Origin: an uncultured Butyrivibrio sp.
Lineage (GTDB): Bacteria > Bacillota > Clostridia > Lachnospirales > Lachnospiraceae
Assembly: GCA_946536145.1 (NCBI GenBank)
Contig: CAMNEA010000003.1
Location: 1 to 64,000 of the forward strand
DNA: 64,000 bases
Direction of reading: 5' to 3'
How positions within the stretch are numbered: position 1 is the stretch's first letter; every line of letters begins with the position of its first letter. The position numbers were made by a program, and so were the translations under genes. Shown here in pieces: positions 37,079-47,420 of the stretch. The notes below the pieces were generated by a model. The model had not been told where the DNA came from and made no database searches. It was given only the letters and a program-made list of their open reading frames with translations.

Positions 37079-37585
37079 ATGGCAGAGACTAAGAAGACAG
37101 ATGCAGCTGTTAAGACTGCTGCAACTATCAAGGCTGCTGCAGCTGAGGTTAAGGAAGCAGCTCCTGCAAAGGCAGAAGAGAAGAAGACAGTAGCTAAGAA
37201 GGCAACAGCCAAGAAGGCAGAGCCTGCTAAGAAGGCAGCAGCCAAGAAGGCAGAGCCTGTTAAAGAAGAGCCCAAGAAGGAAGAAGTAAAGGCTGAGGAG
37301 AAGCCTGCAAAGAAGGCAGCAGTTAAGAAGACAGCAGCCAAGAAGGCAGAACCTGCCAAGAAGGCAGCAGCTACAGAGGATGAAGCTAAGGTTAATATCG
37401 TTCTTCAGTATGGCGACAAGAATGTTACATATGATACACTGGTACAGAACTCCAAGAACAACTACCAGTACGAGATGGGCGGTAACGTTGATGATATCAA
37501 TAAGCTCAGCGTTTATGTAAAGCCTGAGGAAGATGCAGCTTACTACGTTGTCAATGACAAGGTTCAGGGACGCATCGGACTTTGA
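37079..37585 (+). CDS. Lys/Ala-rich protein with DUF6465-like C-terminus
   Basis: 168 residues from ATG 37079 with GAGGAGG upstream; an in-frame ATG at 37055 precedes the ribosome site and is not used. The first 100 residues are almost only Ala, Lys, Glu, Pro, Val and Thr in KKAEPAKKAA-type repeats, like histone H1 tails. The last 70 residues form a compact domain (VNIVLQYGDKNVTYDTL, VYVKPEEDAAYYVVND) that I recall as DUF6465 of Lachnospiraceae. Nucleic-acid binding by the basic tail is likely but not shown. A strong terminator follows. Confidence 0.75.
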   Translation: MAETKKTDAAVKTAATIKAAAAEVKEAAPAKAEEKKTVAKKATAKKAEPAKKAAAKKAEPVKEEPKKEEVKAEEKPAKKAAVKKTAAKKAEPAKKAAATEDEAKVNIVLQYGDKNVTYDTLVQNSKNNYQYEMGGNVDDINKLSVYVKPEEDAAYYVVNDKVQGRIGL

Positions 37586-37607
37586 TCCTTACAAAAAGAA
37601 TTCACCT

Positions 37608-37642
37608 GAAAGCAGATCTTTAACGGTCTGCTTTCTTTTTTT
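37608..37642 (+). terminator. Terminator before the heat-shock operon
   Basis: GAAAGCAGA (37608-37616) pairs with TCTGCTTTC (37627-37635) and is followed by seven T residues. Confidence 0.92.
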
Positions 37643-37665
37643 ATCCATATTTTATAATTGGGGAG

Positions 37666-37694
37666 TTGACAATAATATTGCAGAGTGATATTTT
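37666..37694 (+). promoter_or_regulatory. Sigma-A promoter of hrcA-grpE-dnaK
   Basis: TTGACA (37666-37671), 17-base spacer, TATTTT (37689-37694). The CIRCE operator begins 16 bases downstream, so HrcA binding would cover the start of transcription. Confidence 0.85.
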
Positions 37695-37709
37695 ATGTTA
37701 AAGAAGATG

Positions 37710-37736
37710 TTAGCACTCGAATGAGGTGAGTGCTAA
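37710..37736 (+). promoter_or_regulatory. CIRCE operator, perfect
   Basis: TTAGCACTC (37710-37718), 9-base spacer GAATGAGGT, GAGTGCTAA (37728-37736): an exact match to the CIRCE consensus bound by HrcA. This makes the operon a class I heat-shock operon. Confidence 0.97.
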
Positions 37737-37795
37737 CACTCCAAAAAAGAAACCGTTCCGATGATTAAATTTATTGCATTAAGAAGAGGTGCAGA

Positions 37796-38827
37796 TTGGA
37801 ACTTGATGAGAGAAAGAGAAAAATACTTCATGCGATAGTCAGGAACTATCTGGAGACCGGAGAGCCGGTGGGGAGCAGGACTATTGCCAAGGACACTGAC
37901 CTCAATCTCAGTTCCGCTACGATAAGGAACGAGATGGCAGACCTTGTTGAGATGGGGCTCATACTTCAGCCGCACACTTCTGCAGGCCGTATTCCTTCAG
38001 ACCAGGGCTACAGAGTCTATGTAGATGAGATGCTCAGGGAGAAGGAGAAGGAAGTTGAGAACATGAAAGACATGCTTCTCGACAAGGAGGAGAAGCTTGA
38101 GAATCTCCTCAAGCAGGTTGCCAGGACTCTTGCAGTCGATACCAATTATGCAACGATGATATCGGCGCCGCAGATCCGGAAGAACAAACTGAAGTTTATC
38201 CAGATCTCCAAGGTGGACAGTGAGCATTTGCTCGCAACCATCGTCATTGAGGGCAATGTTATCAAGAACAAGATCATTACCGTTGAAGAGACCCTCGATG
38301 ATGCCACGATGCTCAAGCTCAATATCCTGATGAATACAAGACTTGACGGACTTGCTGTAGAGGATATCAACCTCGGACTTATTGCTTCTGTCAAGCAGGA
38401 AGCCGGAATACACAGTGAGATTATCGGGAACGTGATCGACGCCGCGGCTGAATCAATCACGGCAGATGAGGATCTTCAGATATATACAAGCGGTACGATG
38501 AACATCTTAAAGTATCCGGAGCTTACAGATTCTTCCAAGGCCAGTGAGCTCATCTCGACCTTTGAAGATACCAAGGATCTGTCGAGTATAGTCGAGGATA
38601 CGCTTTCTTCTGAAGATCAGGAGACAGGAATACAGGTGTACATCGGAAGTGAAAGTCCCGTTCAGGCCATGAAGGACTGCAGCGTGGTGACTGCCACCTA
38701 TGAACTTGGAGATGGCATGAAGGGAACGGTTGGAATAATAGGACCAAAGCGAATGGATTATGACAAGGTCATCACTACTTTGAAGAACATGCGGCACGCT
38801 CTGGATGACCTGTATAAGAAAGGATAG
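37796..38827 (+). CDS. hrcA: Heat-inducible transcription repressor HrcA
   Basis: 343 residues from TTG 37796 (AGAGGTG upstream). The N-terminal winged helix has RKRKILHAIVRNYLETGEPV, SSATIRNEMADLE-like recognition helix and the SAGRIPSDQGYR motif of HrcA. The GAF-like body follows. It represses its own operon through the CIRCE site and needs GroEL for activity in the known systems. It is followed 17 bases later by grpE. Confidence 0.97.
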   Translation: MELDERKRKILHAIVRNYLETGEPVGSRTIAKDTDLNLSSATIRNEMADLVEMGLILQPHTSAGRIPSDQGYRVYVDEMLREKEKEVENMKDMLLDKEEKLENLLKQVARTLAVDTNYATMISAPQIRKNKLKFIQISKVDSEHLLATIVIEGNVIKNKIITVEETLDDATMLKLNILMNTRLDGLAVEDINLGLIASVKQEAGIHSEIIGNVIDAAAESITADEDLQIYTSGTMNILKYPELTDSSKASELISTFEDTKDLSSIVEDTLSSEDQETGIQVYIGSESPVQAMKDCSVVTATYELGDGMKGTVGIIGPKRMDYDKVITTLKNMRHALDDLYKKG

Positions 38828-38844
38828 CGAGGAGGCAGTATAAA

Positions 38845-39561
38845 TTGAGTGAGACTAAGAAAAACACAAAGGGCGCATCAGGCAGCACCATGAGTGAGAA
38901 GGATAAGGAAGCTGCTCTTGAGAATATCATGGAGGAGCTTGAACAGGAGGCCGAGGAGAGAGCTGAAGAGGCTGAGGAGAAGGCAGAAGAAAAAGAGCCG
39001 GATACTGAAGAGCCAAAAGAAGGTCAGGCTGAGCCTGATAGCGGTGATGGCGGCAGCGAAAAAGAAACTGAGAAGAAAGCTGCAGAGGGTAAGAAAAAGC
39101 TCTTTTCCAAGAAAGAAAAAAAGGATCCCTTAAAGGAGAAGGTTGACGAGCTGAATGACCGGGTGATGAGGCAGATGGCTGAGTTTGACAACTTCAGAAA
39201 GAGAACCGAGAAGGAGAAGGCGCAGATGTTTGAGCAGGGACAGGGAAATGTCCTTGAGAAACTTCTTCCGGTTATAGATAACTTTGAGAGAGGCCTTGCT
39301 GCTGTTCCCGAAGCTGAGAAAGACGGAGCTTTTGCAGATGGTATGAACAAGATTTACAAGCAGCTGATGACAGAGCTTGAGAATCTTGGGGTAAAGCCGA
39401 TAGAGGCGCTTGGCAAGGAATTTGATCCAAACCTTCACAACGCAGTGATGCAGGTTGAATCTGAGGAGTATGAATCGGGCGTCGTTGCCCAGGAACTTCA
39501 GAAGGGATATATGTTCCATGACACCGTGCTAAGACACAGCATGGTCGGTGTTACACAATAA
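38845..39561 (+). CDS. grpE: Nucleotide exchange factor GrpE
   Basis: 238 residues from TTG 38845, with GAGGAGG upstream. The first 95 residues are highly charged, mostly Glu and Lys. The GrpE core begins near KEKVDELNDRVMRQMAEFDN and has FRKRTEKE, LPVIDNFERGL and the C-terminal LQKGYMFHDTVLRHSMVGV. It releases ADP from DnaK. The N-terminal extension is longer than average. Confidence 0.97.
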   Translation: MSETKKNTKGASGSTMSEKDKEAALENIMEELEQEAEERAEEAEEKAEEKEPDTEEPKEGQAEPDSGDGGSEKETEKKAAEGKKKLFSKKEKKDPLKEKVDELNDRVMRQMAEFDNFRKRTEKEKAQMFEQGQGNVLEKLLPVIDNFERGLAAVPEAEKDGAFADGMNKIYKQLMTELENLGVKPIEALGKEFDPNLHNAVMQVESEEYESGVVAQELQKGYMFHDTVLRHSMVGVTQ

Positions 39562-39578
39562 TGTACAATAAACAATAG

Positions 39579-41483
<1,905 letters not shown>

Positions 41484-41523
41484 TATTAATGGAGCAAGCT
41501 GAATGCGAATAAGCAGCAACAGT

Positions 41524-41551
41524 TTGACAACGAAGCAATTTGAAATATAAT
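41524..41551 (+). promoter_or_regulatory. Sigma-A promoter of dnaJ
   Basis: TTGACA (41524-41529), 16-base spacer, TATAAT (41546-41551). No CIRCE site is near it, so dnaJ can be made apart from HrcA control, although read-through from dnaK is also possible since no terminator separates them. Confidence 0.82.
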
Positions 41552-41559
41552 ATACTGAT

Positions 41560-41585
41560 AGCCAGACGAAGAGATTCGTCTGGCT
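41560..41585 (+). other. Hairpin at the predicted 5' end of the dnaJ mRNA
   Basis: AGCCAGACGA (41560-41569), loop AGAGAT, TCGTCTGGCT (41576-41585): a perfect 10-bp stem beginning 9 bases after the -10 box. It has no T-run, so a terminator is unlikely. A 5'-end stabiliser is the simplest reading. Confidence 0.7.
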
Positions 41586-41625
41586 ATTAAGAGCATTTAA
41601 GGTATCAAATACGGTGGAATAAAAT

Positions 41626-42804
41626 ATGGCAGAACAAAAGCGCGACTATTATGAGGTCCTTGGCGTAGGTAAGAACGCCTCAGACGATGAAATAAAGAAA
41701 GCATACAGAGTCCTCGCCAAGAAGTATCATCCTGATATGAATCCGGGGGATGCTACTGCTGCGGACAAGTTTAAGGAAGCTTCAGAGGCTTATGCGGTAC
41801 TTAGCGATCCTGAGAAGAGGCGCCAGTATGACCAGTTCGGACATGCAGCCTTTGAGGGCGGCGGCAATCCCTTCAGCGGTGGATTTGACTTTAACGGTGC
41901 TGATTTTGGAGATATTTTTGGCGATATATTCGGAGATTTCTTTGGTGGCGGAAGGAGCAGAGGTGCTTCAAGAAGCGGCCCTTCGAAGGGTGCCAATCTA
42001 AGGGCGAGTGTAAGGATTACTTTCCTTGAGGCTGTTTTTGGATGCGAGAAGGAGCTTGAACTTACCATCAAGGATCCGTGCCCTACATGTCACGGAACCG
42101 GAGCAAAGCCGGGCACAGCGGCCCAGACCTGTTCGAAGTGCGGAGGTAAGGGACAGATTGTCTATACCCAGCAGTCATTCTTCGGAACGGTCAGAAATGT
42201 TCAGACATGTCCGGACTGTGGAGGAACAGGTAAGGTAATAAAGGATAAGTGCGGCGACTGCCATGGCAGTGGATATATAGCAAGCCGCAAGAAGATAAAA
42301 GTCAGCATACCGGCAGGAATTGACAATGGTCAGAGCGTAAGGATCAGGGAGAAGGGTGAACCCGGTGTAAACGGAGGACCAAGGGGAGACCTTCTGGTTG
42401 AAGTTGTTGTATCAGATCATCCTATTTTCCAGAGAGAGGGCTACAACATCTATTCAATGGTTCCTGTATCTTTTGCAGTGGCAGCTCTTGGCGGAACTGT
42501 TCTTATCGATACAGTTGACGGCAAGGTCGCTTATGATGTCAAGGCAGGCACACAGACAGACACAAGGGTAAGGCTTCGCGGCAAGGGAGTACCGTCTCTT
42601 CGCGACAAGGAACAAAGGGGAGACCACTATGTCACTTTGGTTGTACAGGTGCCCGAGAAACTGTCCAGGGAAGCCAGGGACCTTCTTAAGAAATTTGATG
42701 AAAAGACCGGTGATTCCCTCACAGCTGCTGAGAGAATGATGGGAAATGATGATGGAAACGGCCCTTCCGGCGGTAAAAAGAAAAAGAAATTCTGGGAAAC
42801 TTAA
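41626..42804 (+). CDS. dnaJ: Chaperone DnaJ (Hsp40)
   Basis: 392 residues. The J domain has the HPD motif in [10 protein letters not shown], then a Gly/Phe-rich linker, four CxxCxGxG zinc repeats ([32 protein letters not shown]) and the C-terminal substrate domain. It stimulates the DnaK ATPase and delivers substrates. A basic tail ([11 protein letters not shown]) ends the protein. Confidence 0.98.
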   Translation: MAEQKRDYYEVLGVGKNASDDEIKKAYRVLAKKYHPDMNPGDATAADKFKEASEAYAVLSDPEKRRQYDQFGHAAFEGGGNPFSGGFDFNGADFGDIFGDIFGDFFGGGRSRGASRSGPSKGANLRASVRITFLEAVFGCEKELELTIKDPCPTCHGTGAKPGTAAQTCSKCGGKGQIVYTQQSFFGTVRNVQTCPDCGGTGKVIKDKCGDCHGSGYIASRKKIKVSIPAGIDNGQSVRIREKGEPGVNGGPRGDLLVEVVVSDHPIFQREGYNIYSMVPVSFAVAALGGTVLIDTVDGKVAYDVKAGTQTDTRVRLRGKGVPSLRDKEQRGDHYVTLVVQVPEKLSREARDLLKKFDEKTGDSLTAAERMMGNDDGNGPSGGKKKKKFWET

Positions 42805-42839
42805 GAGAACACTGATCAGATCAGCGTTTTTCGTAAATT

Positions 42840-42867
42840 AAGCGCCTGATTCTCCAGGCGCTTTTCG
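42840..42867 (+). terminator. Terminator of dnaJ
   Basis: AAGCGCCTG (42840-42848) pairs with CAGGCGCTT (42855-42863), then TTTCGTCTT. An imperfect hairpin (AACACTGAT/ATCAGCGTT) followed by TTTTT lies just upstream at 42808-42832. Confidence 0.85.
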
Positions 42868-42886
42868 TCTTGTAAAGGAGTTTTTT

Positions 42887-43924
42887 ATGAAGTGGATGCG
42901 CTTTCGCATAAGAACCAATGAGGAGTCTGAAGACATTATTGTGAGCTGCCTTGAGGATATTGGACTTGAGGGAGCGCAGATAGAGGATAATGCTCCTCTT
43001 TCCGCCTCTGACAAGGAGCAGATGTTTATTGATGCTCCGGAGCTTGAACCTGATGAGAAGGACACAGGGATTGAGGTGGGAACCGCTTTCCTTAGCTTTT
43101 TTGTGGAGATTGATGACGAGGATATGCTCACTGTGCAGATCCCCGATGATGAAGGGCAATACACGTCTCTTAAGATGACTCCGGATGAAATGAAAAAAGC
43201 CATCAAAGATAAACTCGATGAACTTAAGCAGTTCTCGGACATAGGTGACTGCAGCATATCTGTGGATGTCACTGAGGATATAGACTGGATCAACAACTGG
43301 AAGCAGTACTTCCATAAATTCTATATAGATGATATACTTGTGATTCCTACATGGGAGAGCACGGAAGATGAGGATGTCGACAAGGCATCCATGGTTCTCC
43401 ACATTGACCCGGGAACCGCCTTTGGAACAGGGATGCACGAGACGACTCAGCTGTGCATAAGGATGCTCAGGAAGTATATGACGCCCGGCGCGCAGGTGCT
43501 TGATGTCGGAACGGGGAGCGGAGTACTTTCAATCCTCTCGCTGATGTTCGGAGCAGGCCACTGTGTGGGGACCGATCTTGATAAGTGCGCGGTTCCGGCC
43601 GTTGCCGATAACATGGAAAAGAACGGAATAACTGACGATAAGTTTGACATGATGATAGGAAACATCATAGATGACAAAGAGATCCGGGACAAGGTCGGCT
43701 ACGATAAGTACGACATTGTGGTAGCCAATATCCTTGCCGGAGTCCTGGTTCCGCTCACCCCTGTGGTGGTGGATCACTTAAAGAGCGGAGGTATCTATAT
43801 AACCTCAGGTATCATAGACAGCAGGGAAGATGAGGTCAAAAAGGCCCATACTGACGCGGGTCTTGAGGTTCTGGAGATACATCATCAGGGTGACTGGGTT
43901 TCCATCACATCGAGGAAAAATTAA
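42887..43924 (+). CDS. prmA: Ribosomal protein L11 methyltransferase
   Basis: 345 residues. The C-terminal class I methyltransferase has motif I LDVGTGSGVLSIL, the VVANILAGVL motif IV typical of PrmA and GGIYITSGII. An N-terminal domain of about 150 residues with an acidic insertion makes it longer than the 290-310 usual. It trimethylates L11. The GGAG ribosome site is 8 bases before the ATG. Its stop overlaps the rsmE start by one base. Confidence 0.94.
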   Translation: MKWMRFRIRTNEESEDIIVSCLEDIGLEGAQIEDNAPLSASDKEQMFIDAPELEPDEKDTGIEVGTAFLSFFVEIDDEDMLTVQIPDDEGQYTSLKMTPDEMKKAIKDKLDELKQFSDIGDCSISVDVTEDIDWINNWKQYFHKFYIDDILVIPTWESTEDEDVDKASMVLHIDPGTAFGTGMHETTQLCIRMLRKYMTPGAQVLDVGTGSGVLSILSLMFGAGHCVGTDLDKCAVPAVADNMEKNGITDDKFDMMIGNIIDDKEIRDKVGYDKYDIVVANILAGVLVPLTPVVVDHLKSGGIYITSGIIDSREDEVKKAHTDAGLEVLEIHHQGDWVSITSRKN

Positions 43925-44682
43925 TGTATCACTTTTTTGTTGAAGGCTCTCAGGTTACACCTGACCTTAAAAAGGTCGAGATAACAGGAAGCGACTACAA
44001 TCATATAGCTAATGTGCTCAGAATGAGGATCGGAGAGCAGTTCTCTATCAGCATACGCGGAGAGGATAAGGCGCGGGAGATCTTTTACGAAATAGAAGAG
44101 ATCACATCTGATCATGTTCTGGGCAATCTGTGCTTTGTCGAAGAGGTCGGAAATGAGCTGCCCTCTAAGATATATCTTTTCCAGGGACTGCCCAAAGTTG
44201 ACAAGATGGAGCTTATAATACAGAAGGCTGTTGAGCTTGGGGCTTATAAGATCATCCCGATAACAACAAATAGATGTATCGTCAGACTTGATGAAAAAAA
44301 GTCTTCCTCCAAACAAAAAAGGTGGCAGGCGATATCGGAGGCTGCGGCCAAACAGAGTAAGAGGGCGCTGATCCCCGAGGTCACACTTCCTGTCACCATG
44401 AAACAGGCCATGAACATCTGCCGGGAAGAGGCGATCGATGTAAGGCTTATTCCTTATGAGATGGCTGAGGATATAGATGCCACAAGGAATATTATAGACG
44501 GGATAAGCCCCGGTGAGAGCGTTGCTGTCTTTATAGGTCCCGAGGGAGGATTCTCGGAGGATGAGATCGCCATGGCAATGGAAAACGGCATTAAACCCAT
44601 AACGCTCGGAAAGAGGATCCTAAGAACTGAAACTGCAGGTTTCACAGCTATTTCATGGCTGATGTACCATCTTGAAAGTTGA
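43924..44682 (+). CDS. rsmE: 16S rRNA m3U1498 methyltransferase
   Basis: 252 residues with the SPOUT-family RsmE features: N-terminal PUA-like domain (HIANVLRMRIGEQF), PKVDKMELIIQKAVELGA, SKRALIPEV, IGPEGGFSEDEI and the knotted C-terminal LGKRILRTETA. It methylates U1498 of 16S rRNA. It follows prmA with a one-base overlap, the common pair. Confidence 0.96.
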   Translation: MYHFFVEGSQVTPDLKKVEITGSDYNHIANVLRMRIGEQFSISIRGEDKAREIFYEIEEITSDHVLGNLCFVEEVGNELPSKIYLFQGLPKVDKMELIIQKAVELGAYKIIPITTNRCIVRLDEKKSSSKQKRWQAISEAAAKQSKRALIPEVTLPVTMKQAMNICREEAIDVRLIPYEMAEDIDATRNIIDGISPGESVAVFIGPEGGFSEDEIAMAMENGIKPITLGKRILRTETAGFTAISWLMYHLES

Positions 44683-44690
44683 GAAATAAT

Positions 44691-45848
44691 ATGCGTGCTT
44701 ACTTAGATAATTCGGCTACTACGAGGGCTTTTGATGAAGTTGCCTCTCTTGTTGCCAACATAATGACAGAAGAATATGGCAATTCCTCCAGTGTCCATCA
44801 CATGGGCGCGATCGCGGAAAAGAGAGTTACACAGGCGCGGGAGATGATAGCTTCCACTCTTAAGGCTGATCCAAGTGAGATTGTCTTTACCTCCGGAGGA
44901 ACGGAGTCGGACAATATGTCCATACTTGGAGCTGCGAAGGCAAACTTAAGGAGAGGAAAGCATATCATCACTACGGCCATTGAACATGCGGCGGTTTCTG
45001 AGGCGTGCGCGGAGCTTTCAAAAGAGGGGTTTGAGATAACCTATCTTAAAGTGAACGAGCTTGGGATAATTGATATCAATGAGCTGAAGGCTGCGCTTCG
45101 CACGGATACTATACTGGTATCCGTTATGCTTGTTAATAATGAGATTGGTTCGGTGCAGCCGGTTGCGGAGGCCGGAAGGATAATCAGGGAATTTGACGAA
45201 AGGATAATCTTTCACGTCGATGCGGTTCAGGGCTATGGCAAGATACTTATAAGACCAAAGTCCATGAACATCGATCTTTTGTCCGTGAGCGGTCATAAGA
45301 TACACGGTCCCAAGGGAATAGGTTTTTTGTACATTAAGAAGGGAACGAGGATCGTTCCCATATGCTACGGAGGCGGACAGCAGAAGGGCATGCGCTCCGG
45401 GACTGAGAATGTACCGGGAATAGCAGGTATGGCTCTTGCTGCAAAAATGTGCTACGACGGATTTGATGAAAAGATCAGGCGCCTTTATGAGCTGAAAAGC
45501 TACCTGGCGGACTCCCTTATGGAGAAACTTACGGATATTCAGATCAACGGCCCGCAGGATGATAATGGAGCGCCCCACATCCTGAGCCTCTCCATCAGAG
45601 GGCTCAGGGCAGAGACAGTGCTCAATATGCTGAGCAGCAAAGAGATATATGTGTCTGCGGGAAGCGCCTGCACTTCCAACAACCCGCATGTATCGGGGAC
45701 GTTAAAGGCTATCGGCCTTGACAAAGAGCTTCTTGAGTCTACCATAAGGATCAGCATGTCTGTGCTGACTACCAGGGAAGAACTGGATTATCTTGTTGAG
45801 ACTCTTTGCTCACAGGTAGAGAACATGAGAAGGTTTTACAGACGCTGA
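44691..45848 (+). CDS. Cysteine desulfurase (NifS/IscS type)
   Basis: 385 residues from ATG 44691 (MRAYLDNSATT); the open frame begins four codons earlier at a TTG. The PLP lysine is Lys203 in SGHKIHGPKG and the persulfide-forming cysteine is Cys327 in SAGSACTSN. It moves sulfur from cysteine to an acceptor. The neighbouring thiI suggests that it feeds tRNA 4-thiouridine synthesis, as NifZ does in Bacillus, but a wider Fe-S role is possible. Confidence 0.94.
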   Translation: MRAYLDNSATTRAFDEVASLVANIMTEEYGNSSSVHHMGAIAEKRVTQAREMIASTLKADPSEIVFTSGGTESDNMSILGAAKANLRRGKHIITTAIEHAAVSEACAELSKEGFEITYLKVNELGIIDINELKAALRTDTILVSVMLVNNEIGSVQPVAEAGRIIREFDERIIFHVDAVQGYGKILIRPKSMNIDLLSVSGHKIHGPKGIGFLYIKKGTRIVPICYGGGQQKGMRSGTENVPGIAGMALAAKMCYDGFDEKIRRLYELKSYLADSLMEKLTDIQINGPQDDNGAPHILSLSIRGLRAETVLNMLSSKEIYVSAGSACTSNNPHVSGTLKAIGLDKELLESTIRISMSVLTTREELDYLVETLCSQVENMRRFYRR

Positions 45849-45859
45849 GGGAGATAAAT

Positions 45860-47056
45860 ATGCAGTATCATGCTTTTGTAATCAAATATGCGGAAATAGG
45901 TGTTAAGGGCAAAAACAGGTATATCTTCGAGGATGCCCTTGTTGGCCAGATCAAGAGGGTTCTGGCAAAATGCGACGGAAAGTTTTCGATTTCCAAGGTT
46001 GCCGGAAGAATATATGTATCTGCGGATGGCTTTGATTTTGATGAGACTGTCGGAGCGCTTCAGACAGTGTTCGGCATAACCGGAATATGTCCGGCTGTAG
46101 CCATCGCAAGGGATGGAGAGAACAGGCTTCCCAACGTGGATGCGCTCTGCAACGAGGTCATAGCTTTTGTCGACGGCGTCTATCCTGACAAAAACAAAAC
46201 CTTCAAGGTTAAGGTCAGAAGAGTAGATAAGAGCTACCCTATGGATTCTATGGAACTTGCTGCTGAAATAGGAGCCAGGATCCTGGATGCATACGATGAG
46301 ATGAGGGTTGATGTTCATGATCCTCAGATTCTTATAAATGTGGAAGTCAGGGAGCAGATAAACATTTTCTCCAAGGTCATCCCGGGACCGGGCGGCATGC
46401 CGATCGGCACTGCAGGAAAGGCTATGCTTCTTTTGTCAGGCGGGATAGACTCTCCTGTTGCGGGCTACATGATCGCAAAGAGGGGCGTGGATCTCGAGGC
46501 TGTATATTTCAATGCTCCGCCCTATACCAGCGAGAAAGCCAGGCAGAAGGTCGTGGATCTTGCGTCGGTAATAGCTAAATACACCGGCAGGATCAGGCTT
46601 CATGTCATCAACTTTACTGATATTCAGATGTACATATATGAGAAGTGCCCGCACGATGAGCTCACGATCATTATGAGAAGATACATGATGAAGATAGCTG
46701 ACATTCTGGCCGGAGAATCTGGATGCATGGGACTTATTACCGGCGAGAGCATAGGACAGGTTGCGTCGCAGACAATGCAGAGCCTTATGTGCACCGGAGA
46801 AGTGGTGAGAGATATGCCTGTGTACAGACCTCTTATCGCATTTGACAAGCAGGACATTGTAGACATATCGCTTAAGATAGGAGCCTATGAGACATCAATC
46901 CTGCCCTATGAGGACTGCTGCACCATATTTGTAGCAAAGCACCCCGTTACAAAACCCAGGCTTGATATAATAGAAAAGCATGAAGAGAGTCTTGCTGAAA
47001 AGATCGATGAACTCGTTAAGACAGCCATTGAGACTGATGAAGTCATTGAGCTCTGA
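45860..47056 (+). CDS. thiI: tRNA 4-thiouridine synthase
   Basis: 398 residues from ATG 45860 with GAGGGAGA upstream; the longer frame would overlap the desulfurase gene. It has an N-terminal ferredoxin-like and THUMP region (about 1-165) and the PP-loop LLLSGGIDSPVAGY. It ends shortly after the synthetase domain, so the C-terminal rhodanese domain of E. coli ThiI is absent, as in Bacillus. It adenylates U8 of tRNA and takes sulfur from the desulfurase next door. Confidence 0.95.
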   Translation: MQYHAFVIKYAEIGVKGKNRYIFEDALVGQIKRVLAKCDGKFSISKVAGRIYVSADGFDFDETVGALQTVFGITGICPAVAIARDGENRLPNVDALCNEVIAFVDGVYPDKNKTFKVKVRRVDKSYPMDSMELAAEIGARILDAYDEMRVDVHDPQILINVEVREQINIFSKVIPGPGGMPIGTAGKAMLLLSGGIDSPVAGYMIAKRGVDLEAVYFNAPPYTSEKARQKVVDLASVIAKYTGRIRLHVINFTDIQMYIYEKCPHDELTIIMRRYMMKIADILAGESGCMGLITGESIGQVASQTMQSLMCTGEVVRDMPVYRPLIAFDKQDIVDISLKIGAYETSILPYEDCCTIFVAKHPVTKPRLDIIEKHEESLAEKIDELVKTAIETDEVIEL

Positions 47057-47074
47057 TCTTTTGACAAAGAAAAA

Positions 47075-47100
47075 AGACCATCTTGAAATCAAGATGGTCT
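47075..47100. terminator. Bidirectional terminator between thiI and the HPr-like gene
   Basis: AGACCATCTTGA (47075-47086) and TCAAGATGGTCT (47089-47100) form a perfect 12-bp stem. On the minus strand it is followed by TTTTTTCTTTG, so it is strongest for the HPr-like gene. Confidence 0.88.
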
Positions 47101-47135
47101 GAAATATCTCTTTTGGAGATCTGATCAGTTAATGA

Positions 47136-47366
47136 TCAGACCATGTAAGGTTTCAGAACTTCGAGAACCTCATCTGCGCCGTCTTCTGCATGGATGTTGA
47201 GATCGATTGGCTTTGAAAGGTCAAGTGAGAAAATACCCATGATAGACTTGGCATCGATAACGTATCTTCCTGAAACAAGATCGAAGTCATAATCAAACTT
47301 CGTAATATCGTTTACAAAAGACTTAACCTTATCGATAGAATTTAATGAAATTTTTACGGTTTTCAT
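47136..47366 (-). CDS. HPr-like protein lacking the phospho-histidine
   Basis: 76 residues. The second half matches HPr (DAKSIMGIFSLDLSKPIDL, then HAEDGADEVLEVL), including the regulatory serine of KSIMG. The region that should carry the active-site HARPA reads NSIDKVKSFV, and there is no histidine in the first 55 residues. It cannot work as a PTS phosphocarrier in the normal way and may be a regulatory HPr paralogue, like Crh. The AAAGGAGG ribosome site is strong. It is divergent from mtaB. Confidence 0.82.
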   Translation of the reverse strand: MKTVKISLNSIDKVKSFVNDITKFDYDFDLVSGRYVIDAKSIMGIFSLDLSKPIDLNIHAEDGADEVLEVLKPYMV

Positions 47367-47420
47367 TGCGCAAATACCTCCTTTTCTATCTTAATATAAA
47401 CGCATGAATACCAAAAGTCA

